Of a stretch of 56,109 nucleotides of DNA, positions 8,226 through 15,874 are shown piece by piece. The notes under the pieces were generated by a model. The model did no database searches and was not told where the DNA came from. It saw nothing but the letters and a program-made list of their open reading frames with translations. This DNA comes from Treponema sp. UBA4377 (GTDB taxonomy: Bacteria > Spirochaetota > Spirochaetia > Treponematales > Treponemataceae). The stretch spans positions 13,702-69,810 of the forward strand of contig DGRX01000017.1 in NCBI GenBank assembly GCA_002391235.1, given 5' to 3'. Each line of letters starts with the position of its first letter. The first letter of the stretch is position 1. Made by a program: the position numbers and the translations under genes.

Positions 8226-8751
8226 TGTTTTCTCCTTGCGACGCGCCGCCCTTTACGGTAATGACAAAGGAGGCGATCAATAAAATTCCGCACACGACAA
8301 TCGCCGCGTCGGCGACGTTAAAGGTTGGCCAGCGGTCAAGGCCGAATATTCCAAAGAATTTTACGTCAATAAAGTCAACGACGCCTTGCGGCCTAAAGAT
8401 TCTGTCGATGATGTTTCCGATTCCGCCTCCAACGATGCCGCAAACGCACCAACGCTGGAGCGAATTGAACTCTTGGTTCCTAAAATAAATCCATACGACA
8501 AGCCCGATTACGACAAGCGGCGCGAAGGAAAAAAGAAGGCCCCTAAAGCTTTGCGAAAGCCCCGCTCCAAGGCTAAAGGCAACGCCCTTGTTGGCCACGT
8601 GAACTATTCTGATTAAGTCATTCGCGAATGTCCAGCCAATCGTGTACGGCGGAATTGCCTTTACAATCAAGGCCTTTGTGATTTGGTCGGCCAAAATTAC
8701 GGCCAGCGCCAGCGAAAAAGGAATCAGTTTGTTTTTTAATGTTTTTTCCAT
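8218..8751 (-). CDS. lspA: Lipoprotein signal peptidase II
   Basis: The protein has 177 residues and four membrane spans. It carries the LspA signatures ADQITKALIV, NKGVAFSL, GGGIGNIIDR (first catalytic Asp) and FNVADAAI (second catalytic Asp). It cleaves the signal peptide of lipid-modified prolipoproteins at the inner membrane; several lipoproteins are encoded in this window. ATG 8751 is chosen because the in-frame TTG 36 bases upstream (8787) is the -35 hexamer of a good promoter, whose -10 ends seven bases before this ATG. There is no ribosome site, so the mRNA is probably leaderless. Confidence 0.93.
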   Translation of the reverse strand: MEKTLKNKLIPFSLALAVILADQITKALIVKAIPPYTIGWTFANDLIRIVHVANKGVAFSLGAGLSQSFRGLLFSFAPLVVIGLVVWIYFRNQEFNSLQRWCVCGIVGGGIGNIIDRIFRPQGVVDFIDVKFFGIFGLDRWPTFNVADAAIVVCGILLIASFVITVKGGASQGENND

Positions 8752-8758
8752 GGCGATT

Positions 8759-8787
8759 AGTATAGTGGAACGGCGGACTTTTTTCAA
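8759..8787 (-). promoter_or_regulatory. lspA promoter giving a leaderless mRNA
   Basis: Minus strand: TTGAAA (8787-8782), 17-base spacer, TATACT (8764-8759), then seven bases to the ATG at 8751. Transcription would start at or next to the start codon. Confidence 0.7.
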
Positions 8788-8805
8788 CCTGGAAGAACTG
8801 GCAGG

Positions 8806-9435
8806 CTAGAAGAAAACGCCGCGGACAAAAATTTCGATTCCGATAAAAATCAAAATGCAGCCGCCAAAAATTTGCGCCCTGTCCGACAAGCGGTTTCCGG
8901 CCGCGCGGCCTATGAGCAAGCCCGCCATGCAAATCGCGAACGTTACCGCGGCGATTATCAGCGAAGAGGCAAGCGCCATCGCAAGTCCGTATTCCGCGGT
9001 GGCGAAGCCTACGCTAAGCGCGTCAATCGAAGTCGCGATTCCTTGCAGGAGCAAAAGCCCTAGCGCAAGGCGGCTTGTTTTTCTTGACGCGCAATTTTCG
9101 CAAGTCGTTTTTTTGCAAGCCTTGCATTCTTTGTTGTCGGAATGTAGGGATTCCCAAATCATTTTTATTCCGATGTAAAGCAAGAGGACAAGCGCGATCC
9201 ATGGGATGAATTTTTGGAAAGCGGTGAATTTTTGCGCGATTGTGTGAACGCAAATCCAGCCAATCATAGGCATCGCGAATTGAAAGAGCGCGTAAACTCC
9301 GGCCGTCAAAAAGCGTTTGCCGCATTTCATGTCGGGTTCTGAAAGCGCGTTGACGATCGAAACGGAAAAAGCGTCCATCGCCAGTCCCGCTCCCAAGAGA
9401 ACTGAGTTTGCAAAAAACAAAAGGCTCCAATTCAT
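8806..9435 (-). CDS. mntP: MntP-type manganese efflux pump
   Basis: The protein has 209 residues and six membrane segments in two repeats. GLAMDAFSVSIVNAL near residue 17 and GIATSIDALSVGFA near 130 are the two paired Asp motifs of the MntP (DUF204/YebN) family, which exports Mn2+ from the cytoplasm. The loop between the halves carries KECKACKKTTCENCASRK, with four cysteines as CxxC-x4-CxxC, which could bind metal; the classic protein lacks such a motif as far as I know. It starts nine bases after the DJ-1 family gene and forms an operon with it, consistent with oxidative or metal stress. Confidence 0.88.
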   Translation of the reverse strand: MNWSLLFFANSVLLGAGLAMDAFSVSIVNALSEPDMKCGKRFLTAGVYALFQFAMPMIGWICVHTIAQKFTAFQKFIPWIALVLLLYIGIKMIWESLHSDNKECKACKKTTCENCASRKTSRLALGLLLLQGIATSIDALSVGFATAEYGLAMALASSLIIAAVTFAICMAGLLIGRAAGNRLSDRAQIFGGCILIFIGIEIFVRGVFF

Positions 9436-9444
9436 CGCTTTTGG

Positions 9445-10062
9445 CTATCTTTGGACGCTTCCGGCCTTTATTTTGGCGGCGCTTTCCGCTCCGCAAAGGA
9501 ATTCGACAAGCGCCATCGAAAATTGTTCGGCGGCGCCGGGACCGCGGCCTGTGATTAAGTTTTGGTCAACGACAAAGGGCTGGTCGGGAACAAGAACCGC
9601 GCCGGCGGTCAACTGGGCGGCTTTTTCCTCTCCGCCGCAATAGTCGGCGAATTGTTTCATTCCGGGGTAGCAAGTGTATTTTTTGTTTCTTAAAACGCCG
9701 GTTTTGCCAAGAACGACCACCGGCGCCGCGCAAATGGCCGCGACCAATTTGTTTTGCTTGAACATATTCTTGATAAAGTCGACGGCCAGCTCGCAAGAAC
9801 CGATATTGGCCGCGCCGGGCATTCCGCCGGGAACCACAACCGCGTCGGGAAGCTCGTCGCCGCTTCGCATGGCAAGCTCGTCAAAGGTCAAGTCCGCCTT
9901 TACAGGAATTTTATGGGAGCCTGTAACCAGCGCGTCCGCCTTTCCGCCAACGGGAATGGCCACTGTCTCCACCTGGACGCCGGCGCGCCTTAAATAATCT
10001 ATTGGGGTGATCGCCTCGATTTCTTCAAAACCTTCGGCCAAAAAAACTACCGCTTTTGCCAT
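9445..10062 (-). CDS. DJ-1/PfpI (YajL-like) family protein
   Basis: The protein has 205 residues. It starts AKAVVFLAEGFEEIEAITP, with the conserved Glu of DJ-1 proteins, and carries the nucleophile elbow VAAICAAPVVV (reactive Cys about residue 107), the GRGPGAAEQF motif and the DAVVVPGGMPGA segment. DJ-1/YajL proteins are redox-sensitive chaperones with reported deglycase activity. ATG 10062 follows GGAGGAAG; an upstream in-frame start at 10140 would sit in the divergent promoter region. It is the first gene of a two-gene operon with mntP. Confidence 0.88.
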   Translation of the reverse strand: MAKAVVFLAEGFEEIEAITPIDYLRRAGVQVETVAIPVGGKADALVTGSHKIPVKADLTFDELAMRSGDELPDAVVVPGGMPGAANIGSCELAVDFIKNMFKQNKLVAAICAAPVVVLGKTGVLRNKKYTCYPGMKQFADYCGGEEKAAQLTAGAVLVPDQPFVVDQNLITGRGPGAAEQFSMALVEFLCGAESAAKIKAGSVQR

Positions 10063-10078
10063 GAATCTTCCTCCATAC

Positions 10079-10107
10079 TTGAAATTATAGCATTTTAGGA
10101 GTAAAAT
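10079..10107 (+). promoter_or_regulatory. Promoter of the receiver-kinase operon, probably leaderless
   Basis: TTGAAA (10079-10084), 17-base spacer, TAAAAT (10102-10107), six bases, ATG at 10114. An AGGAG (10097-10101) lies inside the spacer and 12 bases before the ATG, too far for good ribosome binding. Confidence 0.6.
10084..10092 (-). promoter_or_regulatory. Extended -10 promoter of the DJ-1/mntP operon
   Basis: Minus strand TGCTATAAT (10092-10084), an extended -10 element without a good -35. It overlaps the divergent promoter of the receiver-kinase operon, so the two may compete. Confidence 0.45.
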
Positions 10108-10113
10108 ATCTAT

Positions 10114-11379
10114 ATGGACGCAAATGCCAGAAAAAAACAAGTTCTAATTATAAACGCGGCTCCAATGTTCCGCGAATTTGTCAAGGAAAAGCTCTCTTCG
10201 GAGAACGTCAGCGCTGAAATCGCCGACGGACGCTTGGACGCGTTTTCAAAAATGGTGCGCTCCATTCCTGATTTGATAATCATCGACATAGAAGAGTCCT
10301 TTGAAGAAGTGATGGACTTGTTGGAACGAAAGATGTCCGACCCCAACGCAAAAAAAATTCCGGTAATAATCGCTGGCCCGGAAATGGAGCGCGCCCAGAT
10401 TTCTTCGTTGGTTCAATACGGCGTTGTAAAATATTTTTCAAAGCCTATTAAGTTTGACGTCTTTTTTGAGGCGATCGGAAAAATCATCCGCGCCAACCTT
10501 TCGATGGACACGACTCCCTGCGTTCTTGAGATTCACCACAACGGAAACGTCATTTTTGTTGAAGTCGCGCAAGGCCTTAACCGCGAAAAAATTTCTTTGC
10601 TCAAATACAAGATCAGCGAGATGATCGACAACTACAAAATAAAGGATCCAAAAGTCATCGTCATGATGACAAACTTGCAGCTTTCTTTTGTGGACGGAAT
10701 CAACCTTGAGCTTTTGCTGGACACTGTTTTGGCCGACAACCGCATTCAAAGCCGCAACGTAAAGATTCTTTCGCTTGACGATTACATGAACGATTTTATC
10801 GACGGCCATGTTGAGTATATCGGCGTAAAGGTGCTTAAGGACTTGACCAGCGCCTTGGGTTCAATCGTTGGAAAGGGCCAGGCCGCCGGAGACGCGACGG
10901 AAATTATCGCAGACAGCATTTTGGCCGGCCAGGACGACGACACAACCGGCTCGGTGGACATTCGCTTTGGAATGGAAAGCGGAGAGGACGGTTCTTTAGA
11001 CTCAGACGGAAGCCTTTTGAACATTGCGATTGTCGATGACGACGAGGTTGTAAGAAAAATTTTGGCGCAGTCATTCCAGTCTGTTGGCGTCACGACCGAA
11101 GTCTTTGAAAGCGGAGCTAAATTCGCGCAGGCGATTCAAACAAAGTCTTTTGACCTTGCGGTGCTTGACATTTACATGCAGGGTGTAAACGGCTTTGACA
11201 TCCTTAACCAGCTGAGGGCGCGCGAAAAGCCGATTCCCGCAATCGTTTACTCTCAGGCCGTTCAGCGCGAATATGTAATTCAAGCCCTAAGCCTTGGCGC
11301 CAAAGGCTATCTTGCAAAGCCGCAAAAGCCCGAAGTGATTCTCAAAAAGGCTATGGAAATTTTGCATGACCGAATCTGA
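10114..11379 (+). CDS. Response regulator with two receiver domains
   Basis: The protein has 421 residues. Residues 8-125 form a receiver-like domain that keeps a candidate phospho-Asp (D58, LIIIDIE) and the Lys of FSKPI, but the acidic pair after strand 1 is replaced by Asn-Ala (IINAAP). This domain is probably a weak or pseudo-receiver. Residues about 135-250 have no recognised family but show an alternating strand-helix pattern resembling STAS. Residues 302-420 form a normal receiver: IAIVDDDE, D352 (AVLDIYM), AKP Lys near 401. There is no DNA-binding domain. The 3' end overlaps the hybrid kinase by 14 bases, so both belong to one phosphorelay. Confidence 0.82.
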   Translation: MDANARKKQVLIINAAPMFREFVKEKLSSENVSAEIADGRLDAFSKMVRSIPDLIIIDIEESFEEVMDLLERKMSDPNAKKIPVIIAGPEMERAQISSLVQYGVVKYFSKPIKFDVFFEAIGKIIRANLSMDTTPCVLEIHHNGNVIFVEVAQGLNREKISLLKYKISEMIDNYKIKDPKVIVMMTNLQLSFVDGINLELLLDTVLADNRIQSRNVKILSLDDYMNDFIDGHVEYIGVKVLKDLTSALGSIVGKGQAAGDATEIIADSILAGQDDDTTGSVDIRFGMESGEDGSLDSDGSLLNIAIVDDDEVVRKILAQSFQSVGVTTEVFESGAKFAQAIQTKSFDLAVLDIYMQGVNGFDILNQLRAREKPIPAIVYSQAVQREYVIQALSLGAKGYLAKPQKPEVILKKAMEILHDRI

Positions 11380-13387
11380 CGCGCCTCTTGAAGCGATTGC
11401 GACTGGAAGCCGTTTTCTTTCCAGCACCGTTCACGAAATGAGAACGCCGATTCAAACTATAATCGGCTCTCTCGAACTCCTAAAAATGACAAATCTTGAC
11501 AAGGAGCAATTGGAGTACGCGCACCAAATGCAAGTCGGCGCCGAAACTTTGCTGGCCTTGGCGAACGACATCCTGGATTTTTCAAAACTGCGCTCGCAAA
11601 ATTTCAAGCTTGAAAACATTCAGTTTAATTTGCTCGAAGTCGTTGAGCGCGTCATGGACTCGGTCAGCGCCGAAGCCTTTGGCAAGGGCCTTGAATTGGT
11701 GAGCGACATTTATCCTTCCGCTCCAAAATTTGTAATGGGAGACCCGACGCGCTTGCAGCAAATATTGTTGAACATCGTAAAGAACGCGGTCAAGTTCACC
11801 GAAAAGGGCTACATACACGTAATCGTAGAAAAGTCCGGCGACGACTTCATTCTTTTTAAGGTTGAGGACACCGGAATAGGAATTTCGGAAGAGGCGCGAA
11901 AAAAGCTTTTCACCGACTTTTACCAAGCGGACACTTCAACGACAAGAAAGTACGGCGGAACCGGCCTGGGGCTTTCAATTTGCAAGGCTCTGGTCGCCGC
12001 GATGGGCGGAAAGATTGGGGTTGAGCCGAACATAAGCGGCGGCTCCGTCTTTTGGTTCACCATGCCCTGCGTCAAAGCCGAAAAGTCTCAAAGCGCTTTG
12101 GATAAATTCAAGCGCCTAAAGTACCCGGACGACGCGAGAATACTTTTGGTTGACGACAATTACTTGGCGCGGAAGTCTTTGGAAAACAAGCTAAAGGATT
12201 TTGGCTTGCCGTCCGTCGCGCTTGCCCAAAGCGGAAAAGACGCATTGGAGATGATGAGAGTCGCCGCAAGGCAAAACAATCCGTTCACTTTGGTTCTTAT
12301 CGACATGGTGATGCCAAGAATGGACGGCTGGCGGCTTGCGAGCGAAATCAACTCCGACAAGACGATTAACGACGCAAAGCTTTTTTTGATCGTTCCCGAA
12401 GGCCAGTTAAGGCAAGACGCAAAGATGCGCATGCTAAATTGGTTCAACGGCTACATCCACAAGCCGGTAAAGACGGAAAACCTTTTTAAGCTTTTGTCCA
12501 ACGCCTTTTCCGATCCGATAGAGTTAAAGAGCGAGGAGCCGGTCATTGACGAGGCCGCCGTCAAGGTGAGCGGCGAGCAAATTGCGAAGGGCGTTTTGGT
12601 CCTTGTGGCCGAAGACCATCCTGTGAACAGAAAGCTTATCGTGGCATTCCTAAAAAAAATGGGCGCCAAAATTTTGGAGGCCGACGACGGACTCAAAGCC
12701 GTTCAATTGGCTAAAGAGAATCCAAAGACCGACATCGTCTTTATGGACTTGCAGATGCCCGAGATGAACGGCTTGGACGCGACAAAAGCCTTGCGCAAAA
12801 ACGGCTACAACGGCGTGATCGTCGCGTGCACGGCAAACCACACCGACGAAGACTTTAAGACATACAGCGCCGCCGGAATGAACGACATTTTAGGAAAGCC
12901 TTACAAGAGCGACGACTTAAAGAAAGTCATCCTTAGGTGGAAGAGTTCCTTTGCCGCAAACTTAAAGCCCGCGTCGGCCGCCGCAAAAAAAACGGCAGGC
13001 AAAAAAAATCTTGTTTGGGATTCGGCGGACTTTGAGGACACGATTTCCGGCGACTATGAGCTGGGAATGCAATTGGTCGACGACTTTGCCGCGCAAAGCG
13101 AAAAATTGATCAAAGAAATTCCCGCCTACATAAAGGGCAGGGATTACGAAACCTTGCGCCGAATCGGCCATACGATAAAAGGAAGCGCGGCTACGATTTC
13201 CGCCTTTTCTCTTTCTGGCCTAGGCGGAGATTTTAACAAGGCCGCCCACGAGCGGAGCGTGAAAAAATTAAGGGAGATGCATAAAGCCTTGCGCGAAGGA
13301 TTGAAGAAATTCAACGCGGCGGCGGATCTTTGGAAAAAGGAGCGGGGCAATGAAAACGAACTATCATACACACACGACTTTTTGTGA
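11366..13387 (+). CDS. Cytoplasmic hybrid histidine kinase (HisKA-HATPase-REC-REC-Hpt)
   Basis: The protein has 673 residues and no membrane segment or input domain: the phospho-accepting His is already residue 23 (STVHEMRTP). The ATPase domain (about 118-235) shows the N box (LLNIVKNAVKF), VEDTGIGIS and GGTGLGLSI. Receiver 1 (257-375) has VDDN and D313; receiver 2 (410-525) has AEDHPVNR and D461 (FMDLQMPEMNG). The Hpt domain has H602 (GHTIKGSAAT). The full relay chain is therefore in one protein. Input must come from a partner, most simply the double-receiver protein encoded just upstream with a 14-base overlap. The output target is unknown. Confidence 0.92.
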   Translation: MTESDAPLEAIATGSRFLSSTVHEMRTPIQTIIGSLELLKMTNLDKEQLEYAHQMQVGAETLLALANDILDFSKLRSQNFKLENIQFNLLEVVERVMDSVSAEAFGKGLELVSDIYPSAPKFVMGDPTRLQQILLNIVKNAVKFTEKGYIHVIVEKSGDDFILFKVEDTGIGISEEARKKLFTDFYQADTSTTRKYGGTGLGLSICKALVAAMGGKIGVEPNISGGSVFWFTMPCVKAEKSQSALDKFKRLKYPDDARILLVDDNYLARKSLENKLKDFGLPSVALAQSGKDALEMMRVAARQNNPFTLVLIDMVMPRMDGWRLASEINSDKTINDAKLFLIVPEGQLRQDAKMRMLNWFNGYIHKPVKTENLFKLLSNAFSDPIELKSEEPVIDEAAVKVSGEQIAKGVLVLVAEDHPVNRKLIVAFLKKMGAKILEADDGLKAVQLAKENPKTDIVFMDLQMPEMNGLDATKALRKNGYNGVIVACTANHTDEDFKTYSAAGMNDILGKPYKSDDLKKVILRWKSSFAANLKPASAAAKKTAGKKNLVWDSADFEDTISGDYELGMQLVDDFAAQSEKLIKEIPAYIKGRDYETLRRIGHTIKGSAATISAFSLSGLGGDFNKAAHERSVKKLREMHKALREGLKKFNAAADLWKKERGNENELSYTHDFL

Positions 13388-14201
13388 CGGAAAAAACACT
13401 CCAAAAGAAAACGCGGAGGAAGCGCTAAAAAAAGGCTTTTCAATTTTGGGCTTTTCTTCCCACAGCCTTTATCCGCATTCGTCGGATTGGCATATGGCCG
13501 CGAAAGACCATAAAAATTATTTTGATTCCATCCGTTCCCTGGCAAAAGAATATCAAGGCAAGATGAAAATTTACGCGGGCCTTGAGGCCGACTACATTCC
13601 TGAATTTGCCTGCGACTTTGAATGGGCGTACAAAGATTTTTCTCCCGACTACCTCATTGGCTCCGTTCACTATTTGAACAACAAAAACGGTTTTTTTACG
13701 GTTGACGGCCCGCTGTCGGAAGTGTCGGAGGGCTTGGCGCGCCTTTACAAGAACGACGGAAAGAAAGCCGTATGCGAGTATTTTGACCGCCAGCGGCAAA
13801 TGCTGGCCACGCAAAAAATGCAAATTCTTGGCCACGCCGACCTTGTGAGAATCAACAACGGCCAGCTGAAATTTTTTGACCAAGGAGAGTCTTGGTATAA
13901 AAAGGAATTAAAGGCCACCGCAAAGGCTGCCGCAAAGGCCGGCGTAATTGTGGAAATAAACACAGGCGGCCTTGCCCGCGGAAGAATTGACGACGTTTAT
14001 CCCAGCGTTGAATTTTTGGAATTATTGCGCCAAGCCGGAGCGCCGATAACTTTTTCTAGCGACGCGCACAGCGTTCAATGCCTGGACTTTGCTTTTGACC
14101 GCGCGGAACTCGCGGCGATTAGGGCGGGATATCAAGAGGCCGCCTATATTGAAGACGGCCAGATTAAATTCTACCAACTTAGCGGAAGCCTAAAAGGCTA
14201 G
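13350..14201 (+). CDS. PHP-domain histidinol-phosphatase-type phosphoesterase
   Basis: The protein has 283 residues. Metal-binding PHP motifs are seen in order: NYHTHTTFCDGK, SSHSLYPH, GLEADYIP, GSVHYL, ILGHADLVR and SSDAH. This matches the HisK/PHP histidinol phosphatases, trinuclear-metal enzymes that dephosphorylate small phosphate esters. No other histidine biosynthesis gene is nearby, so the substrate is open. ATG 13350 has GGAGCGGGG upstream and lies 38 bases inside the hybrid kinase gene, implying joint expression with the signalling genes. The 3' end overlaps that of dksA (opposite strand) by four bases. Confidence 0.85.
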   Translation: MKTNYHTHTTFCDGKNTPKENAEEALKKGFSILGFSSHSLYPHSSDWHMAAKDHKNYFDSIRSLAKEYQGKMKIYAGLEADYIPEFACDFEWAYKDFSPDYLIGSVHYLNNKNGFFTVDGPLSEVSEGLARLYKNDGKKAVCEYFDRQRQMLATQKMQILGHADLVRINNGQLKFFDQGESWYKKELKATAKAAAKAGVIVEINTGGLARGRIDDVYPSVEFLELLRQAGAPITFSSDAHSVQCLDFAFDRAELAAIRAGYQEAAYIEDGQIKFYQLSGSLKG

Positions 14202-14551
14202 CGGCGCTTTTCGGCCTTGGAAGCGCAGTCGATGCACATAAAGGCGTAGGGCAAAGCCTCTAGGCGCGCTTCGGGAATGGCTTTTCCGCACTGAAGGCAA
14301 AGGCCGTATTTTCCTTGCTGGATGCGAAGAAGCGCGTTGTTTATAAGCGTAAGGCGGTTGGCGTCCTGCGCGTTGAGAGAATCCAACATATTGCGGTCAA
14401 CCGCTCCGGACGCGACGTCGATTTCGTCGCCTGATTCAACTTTAGAAACCAAGTCCTTGAATTCGTTGTTCTGGGCGGCGAGAGCCTCCAGAATAAGATT
14501 TCTCTGTTCTGTCAATTTTTCCTTCATTTTTTTGATAAAAGACTGTCTCAA
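14198..14551 (-). CDS. dksA: DksA/TraR-type zinc-finger regulator
   Basis: The protein has 117 residues. A helical N-terminal half is followed by a C4 zinc finger (GLCLQCGK about 20 residues before MCIDCAS). It has the form of DksA, which binds the RNA polymerase secondary channel and, with ppGpp, resets transcription of ribosomal and other genes. The start is placed at TTG 14551, which has AAGGGG at 14563-14558; the upstream ATG at 14575 has no ribosome site and would add eight residues. It diverges from infA across overlapping promoters. Confidence 0.85.
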   Translation of the reverse strand: MRQSFIKKMKEKLTEQRNLILEALAAQNNEFKDLVSKVESGDEIDVASGAVDRNMLDSLNAQDANRLTLINNALLRIQQGKYGLCLQCGKAIPEARLEALPYAFMCIDCASKAEKRR

Positions 14552-14564
14552 AATTTTCCCCTTG

Positions 14565-14594
14565 TTGACAAACATGTTTATTTTAAGATACTAT
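14565..14594 (+). promoter_or_regulatory. infA promoter
   Basis: TTGACA (14565-14570), 18-base spacer, TACTAT (14589-14594); TATAAT at 14592-14597 overlaps. The leader is about 40 bases with GAGGAGGA before the GTG start. Confidence 0.5.
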
Positions 14595-14620
14595 AATAGC
14601 GCATCTTGGAAAAAAATCAA
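14593..14620 (-). promoter_or_regulatory. dksA promoter overlapping the infA promoter
   Basis: Minus strand: TTGATT (14620-14615), 16-base spacer, TATTAT (14598-14593). Its -10 shares bases with the infA -10, so the two genes cannot easily fire together. Confidence 0.5.
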
Positions 14621-14641
14621 GTGTTTTTTTGAGGAGGAATC

Positions 14642-14860
14642 GTGGCAAAAGAAGAAGCGATTGAAGTTGAAGGTTTGGTAAAAGAAGCTTTGCCCAATAC
14701 AATGTTCCGCGTTGAATTAAAGAACGGACACATCATCATGGCGCACCTTTCGGGAAAAATGAGAAAGCATTACATCAGAATCGTTCCCGGCGACAACGTT
14801 AAGGTTGAGCTTTCTCCCTATGATTTGGACAAGGGAAGAATCATTTTCAGACAAAGATAG
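14642..14860 (+). CDS. infA: Translation initiation factor IF-1
   Basis: The protein has 72 residues, the normal IF-1 length, with the single OB-fold: AKEEAIEVEGLVKEALPNTM, FRVELKNGHIIMAHLSGKMR, IRIVPGDNVKVELSPYDL and a C-terminal GRIIFRQR. IF-1 binds the 30S A site and helps select initiator tRNA. Translation starts at GTG 14642 behind a strong GAGGAGGA (14630-14637). It stands alone here, away from a ribosomal protein operon, and is followed by its own terminator. Confidence 0.97.
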   Translation: MAKEEAIEVEGLVKEALPNTMFRVELKNGHIIMAHLSGKMRKHYIRIVPGDNVKVELSPYDLDKGRIIFRQR

Positions 14861-14866
14861 ATTCAA

Positions 14867-14906
14867 GGCGCCTCCGTATTCCTGGAGCGCCGGTTATTTT
14901 TTATTT
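14867..14906 (+). terminator. Terminator after infA
   Basis: GGCG (14867-14870), bulged C, CTCC, loop, GGAG, CGCC (14888-14891), followed by GGTTATTTTTTATTT. It overlaps the 3' end of the converging dnaJ-like gene. Confidence 0.65.
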
Positions 14907-15460
14907 GGGCGGAACAAGGCCTTCAGCGCTTTGGAGGCTCCGCTAAAGCCGTTTACGACCGCGGCGACGCTTAAAATTGGTCCAATCGGAAAGAGATAAA
15001 TCGAGAAGTTGATTGACCAAAGGCCGATAACAATCTGCAATACTTTCCATATCAATTGGCTAAAGGCCTCGCCGCGCGACATAGGCGCGTCATTTTGCGC
15101 GTTGGAATAATTTGAGTGATTTGAATAATAGTAGCGTCGGCTAGAGTTGGCGAAATTTTCCCATTCTCGGAAGGGGTCGTAGCTTTCGTATGAGTTTGAG
15201 CCAAACGGGTTGCGGCCTTCCCAGGCGCCGGAATTATAGTTTTGCTGGTAGTTAAAGGAGCCGGCGTTGTACCGCGCCCTTTTGTTTGCGTCGCCCAAAA
15301 CGGAATACGCTTCATTGATTTTCTTGAATTTTTCTTCGGCGGCCTTGTCGCCTGGGTTCCTGTCAGGGTGGTATTCAAACGCGAGCTTTCTATATGCTTT
15401 TTTTATTTCGTCTTCGCTGGCGTTTTTGGAAACGCCAAGGAGAGCGTAATAATCTTCCAT
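14894..15460 (-). CDS. Membrane-associated J-domain protein
   Basis: The protein has 188 residues. Residues 1-68 are a full J domain (DYYALLGVSKNASEDEIKKA, YHPDRNPGD with the HPD triad). A low-complexity Asn/Tyr/Ser-rich linker (about 69-125) follows, then a hydrophobic C-terminal part (IWKVLQIVIGLWSINFSIY, FPIGPILSVAAVVN) that likely enters the membrane. It lacks the zinc-finger and substrate domains of true DnaJ, so it is a specialised Hsp70 co-chaperone. It is the last gene behind the Bat operon and smr. It has no ribosome site; a promoter ends six bases before the ATG. Confidence 0.85.
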   Translation of the reverse strand: MEDYYALLGVSKNASEDEIKKAYRKLAFEYHPDRNPGDKAAEEKFKKINEAYSVLGDANKRARYNAGSFNYQQNYNSGAWEGRNPFGSNSYESYDPFREWENFANSSRRYYYSNHSNYSNAQNDAPMSRGEAFSQLIWKVLQIVIGLWSINFSIYLFPIGPILSVAAVVNGFSGASKALKALFRPNKK

Positions 15461-15466
15461 ATTTAT

Positions 15467-15495
15467 AATATAATAAATTTAGCCGCGAACGGCAA
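15467..15495 (-). promoter_or_regulatory. dnaJ-like gene promoter, probably leaderless
   Basis: Minus strand: TTGCCG (15495-15490, inside the smr 3' end), 17-base spacer, TATATT (15472-15467), six bases, ATG 15460. Confidence 0.5.
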
Positions 15496-15874
15496 CCCAA
15501 GTCGCGCCGCTTCCGCCGTGACGTTTGTCGGCTTTTCCGTAGCTGCCCAAGCGTTGGTCGCCTTCAATGAATTTTTTCACCAGGCTTCCCAAAACGCCTT
15601 CGCTGTCGGCGGAATGAATGCCTTTTCCGTGGATGATCAATATTTTTTGAAGGCCGCGCCGCCTTGCGTTGGCGACAAAATCGTTAAGGGCTTTCCAAGC
15701 CTCTTCCTGCGTTTTTCCGTGAAGGTCAAGCGTGTCTTGCGGCGCCAAACTTTGAATGTAGGAAGAGCGGCGCGTTTTTTCTTGAGCCGCTAATTTTTCG
15801 GCCGCCGCGTCCTTGTCAACGACTTGGCCTTTTTGCGTCGCTTCCCATTTGTCCAATATGTCGCCAAAATTCAT
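15479..15874 (-). CDS. Smr-domain protein
   Basis: The protein has 131 residues. The C-terminal two thirds form an Smr domain: DTLDLHGKTQEEAWKALNDF, ILIIHGKGIHS and a Gly-rich end (HGGSGATWVAVR). Small Smr proteins are nucleic-acid-binding or nicking nucleases; MutS2-linked Smr acts in ribosome rescue, while stand-alone forms are poorly known. ATG overlaps the stop of the upstream BatD-like gene by four bases (ATGA), so it is translationally coupled to the Bat operon. Confidence 0.85.
   Translation of the reverse strand: MNFGDILDKWEATQKGQVVDKDAAAEKLAAQEKTRRSSYIQSLAPQDTLDLHGKTQEEAWKALNDFVANARRRGLQKILIIHGKGIHSADSEGVLGSLVKKFIEGDQRLGSYGKADKRHGGSGATWVAVRG

Noticed and set aside
10097..10101. AGGAG as ribosome site of the receiver-kinase operon
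   Set aside because: It is 12 bases from the ATG and lies within the spacer of a well-formed promoter. It is kept only as the alternative to a leaderless start.
14041..14052. Further sigma-28 boxes (GCCGATAA at about 14051 and 15024)
   Set aside because: No TAAA lies 15 bases upstream, and both lie inside coding regions in the wrong context.
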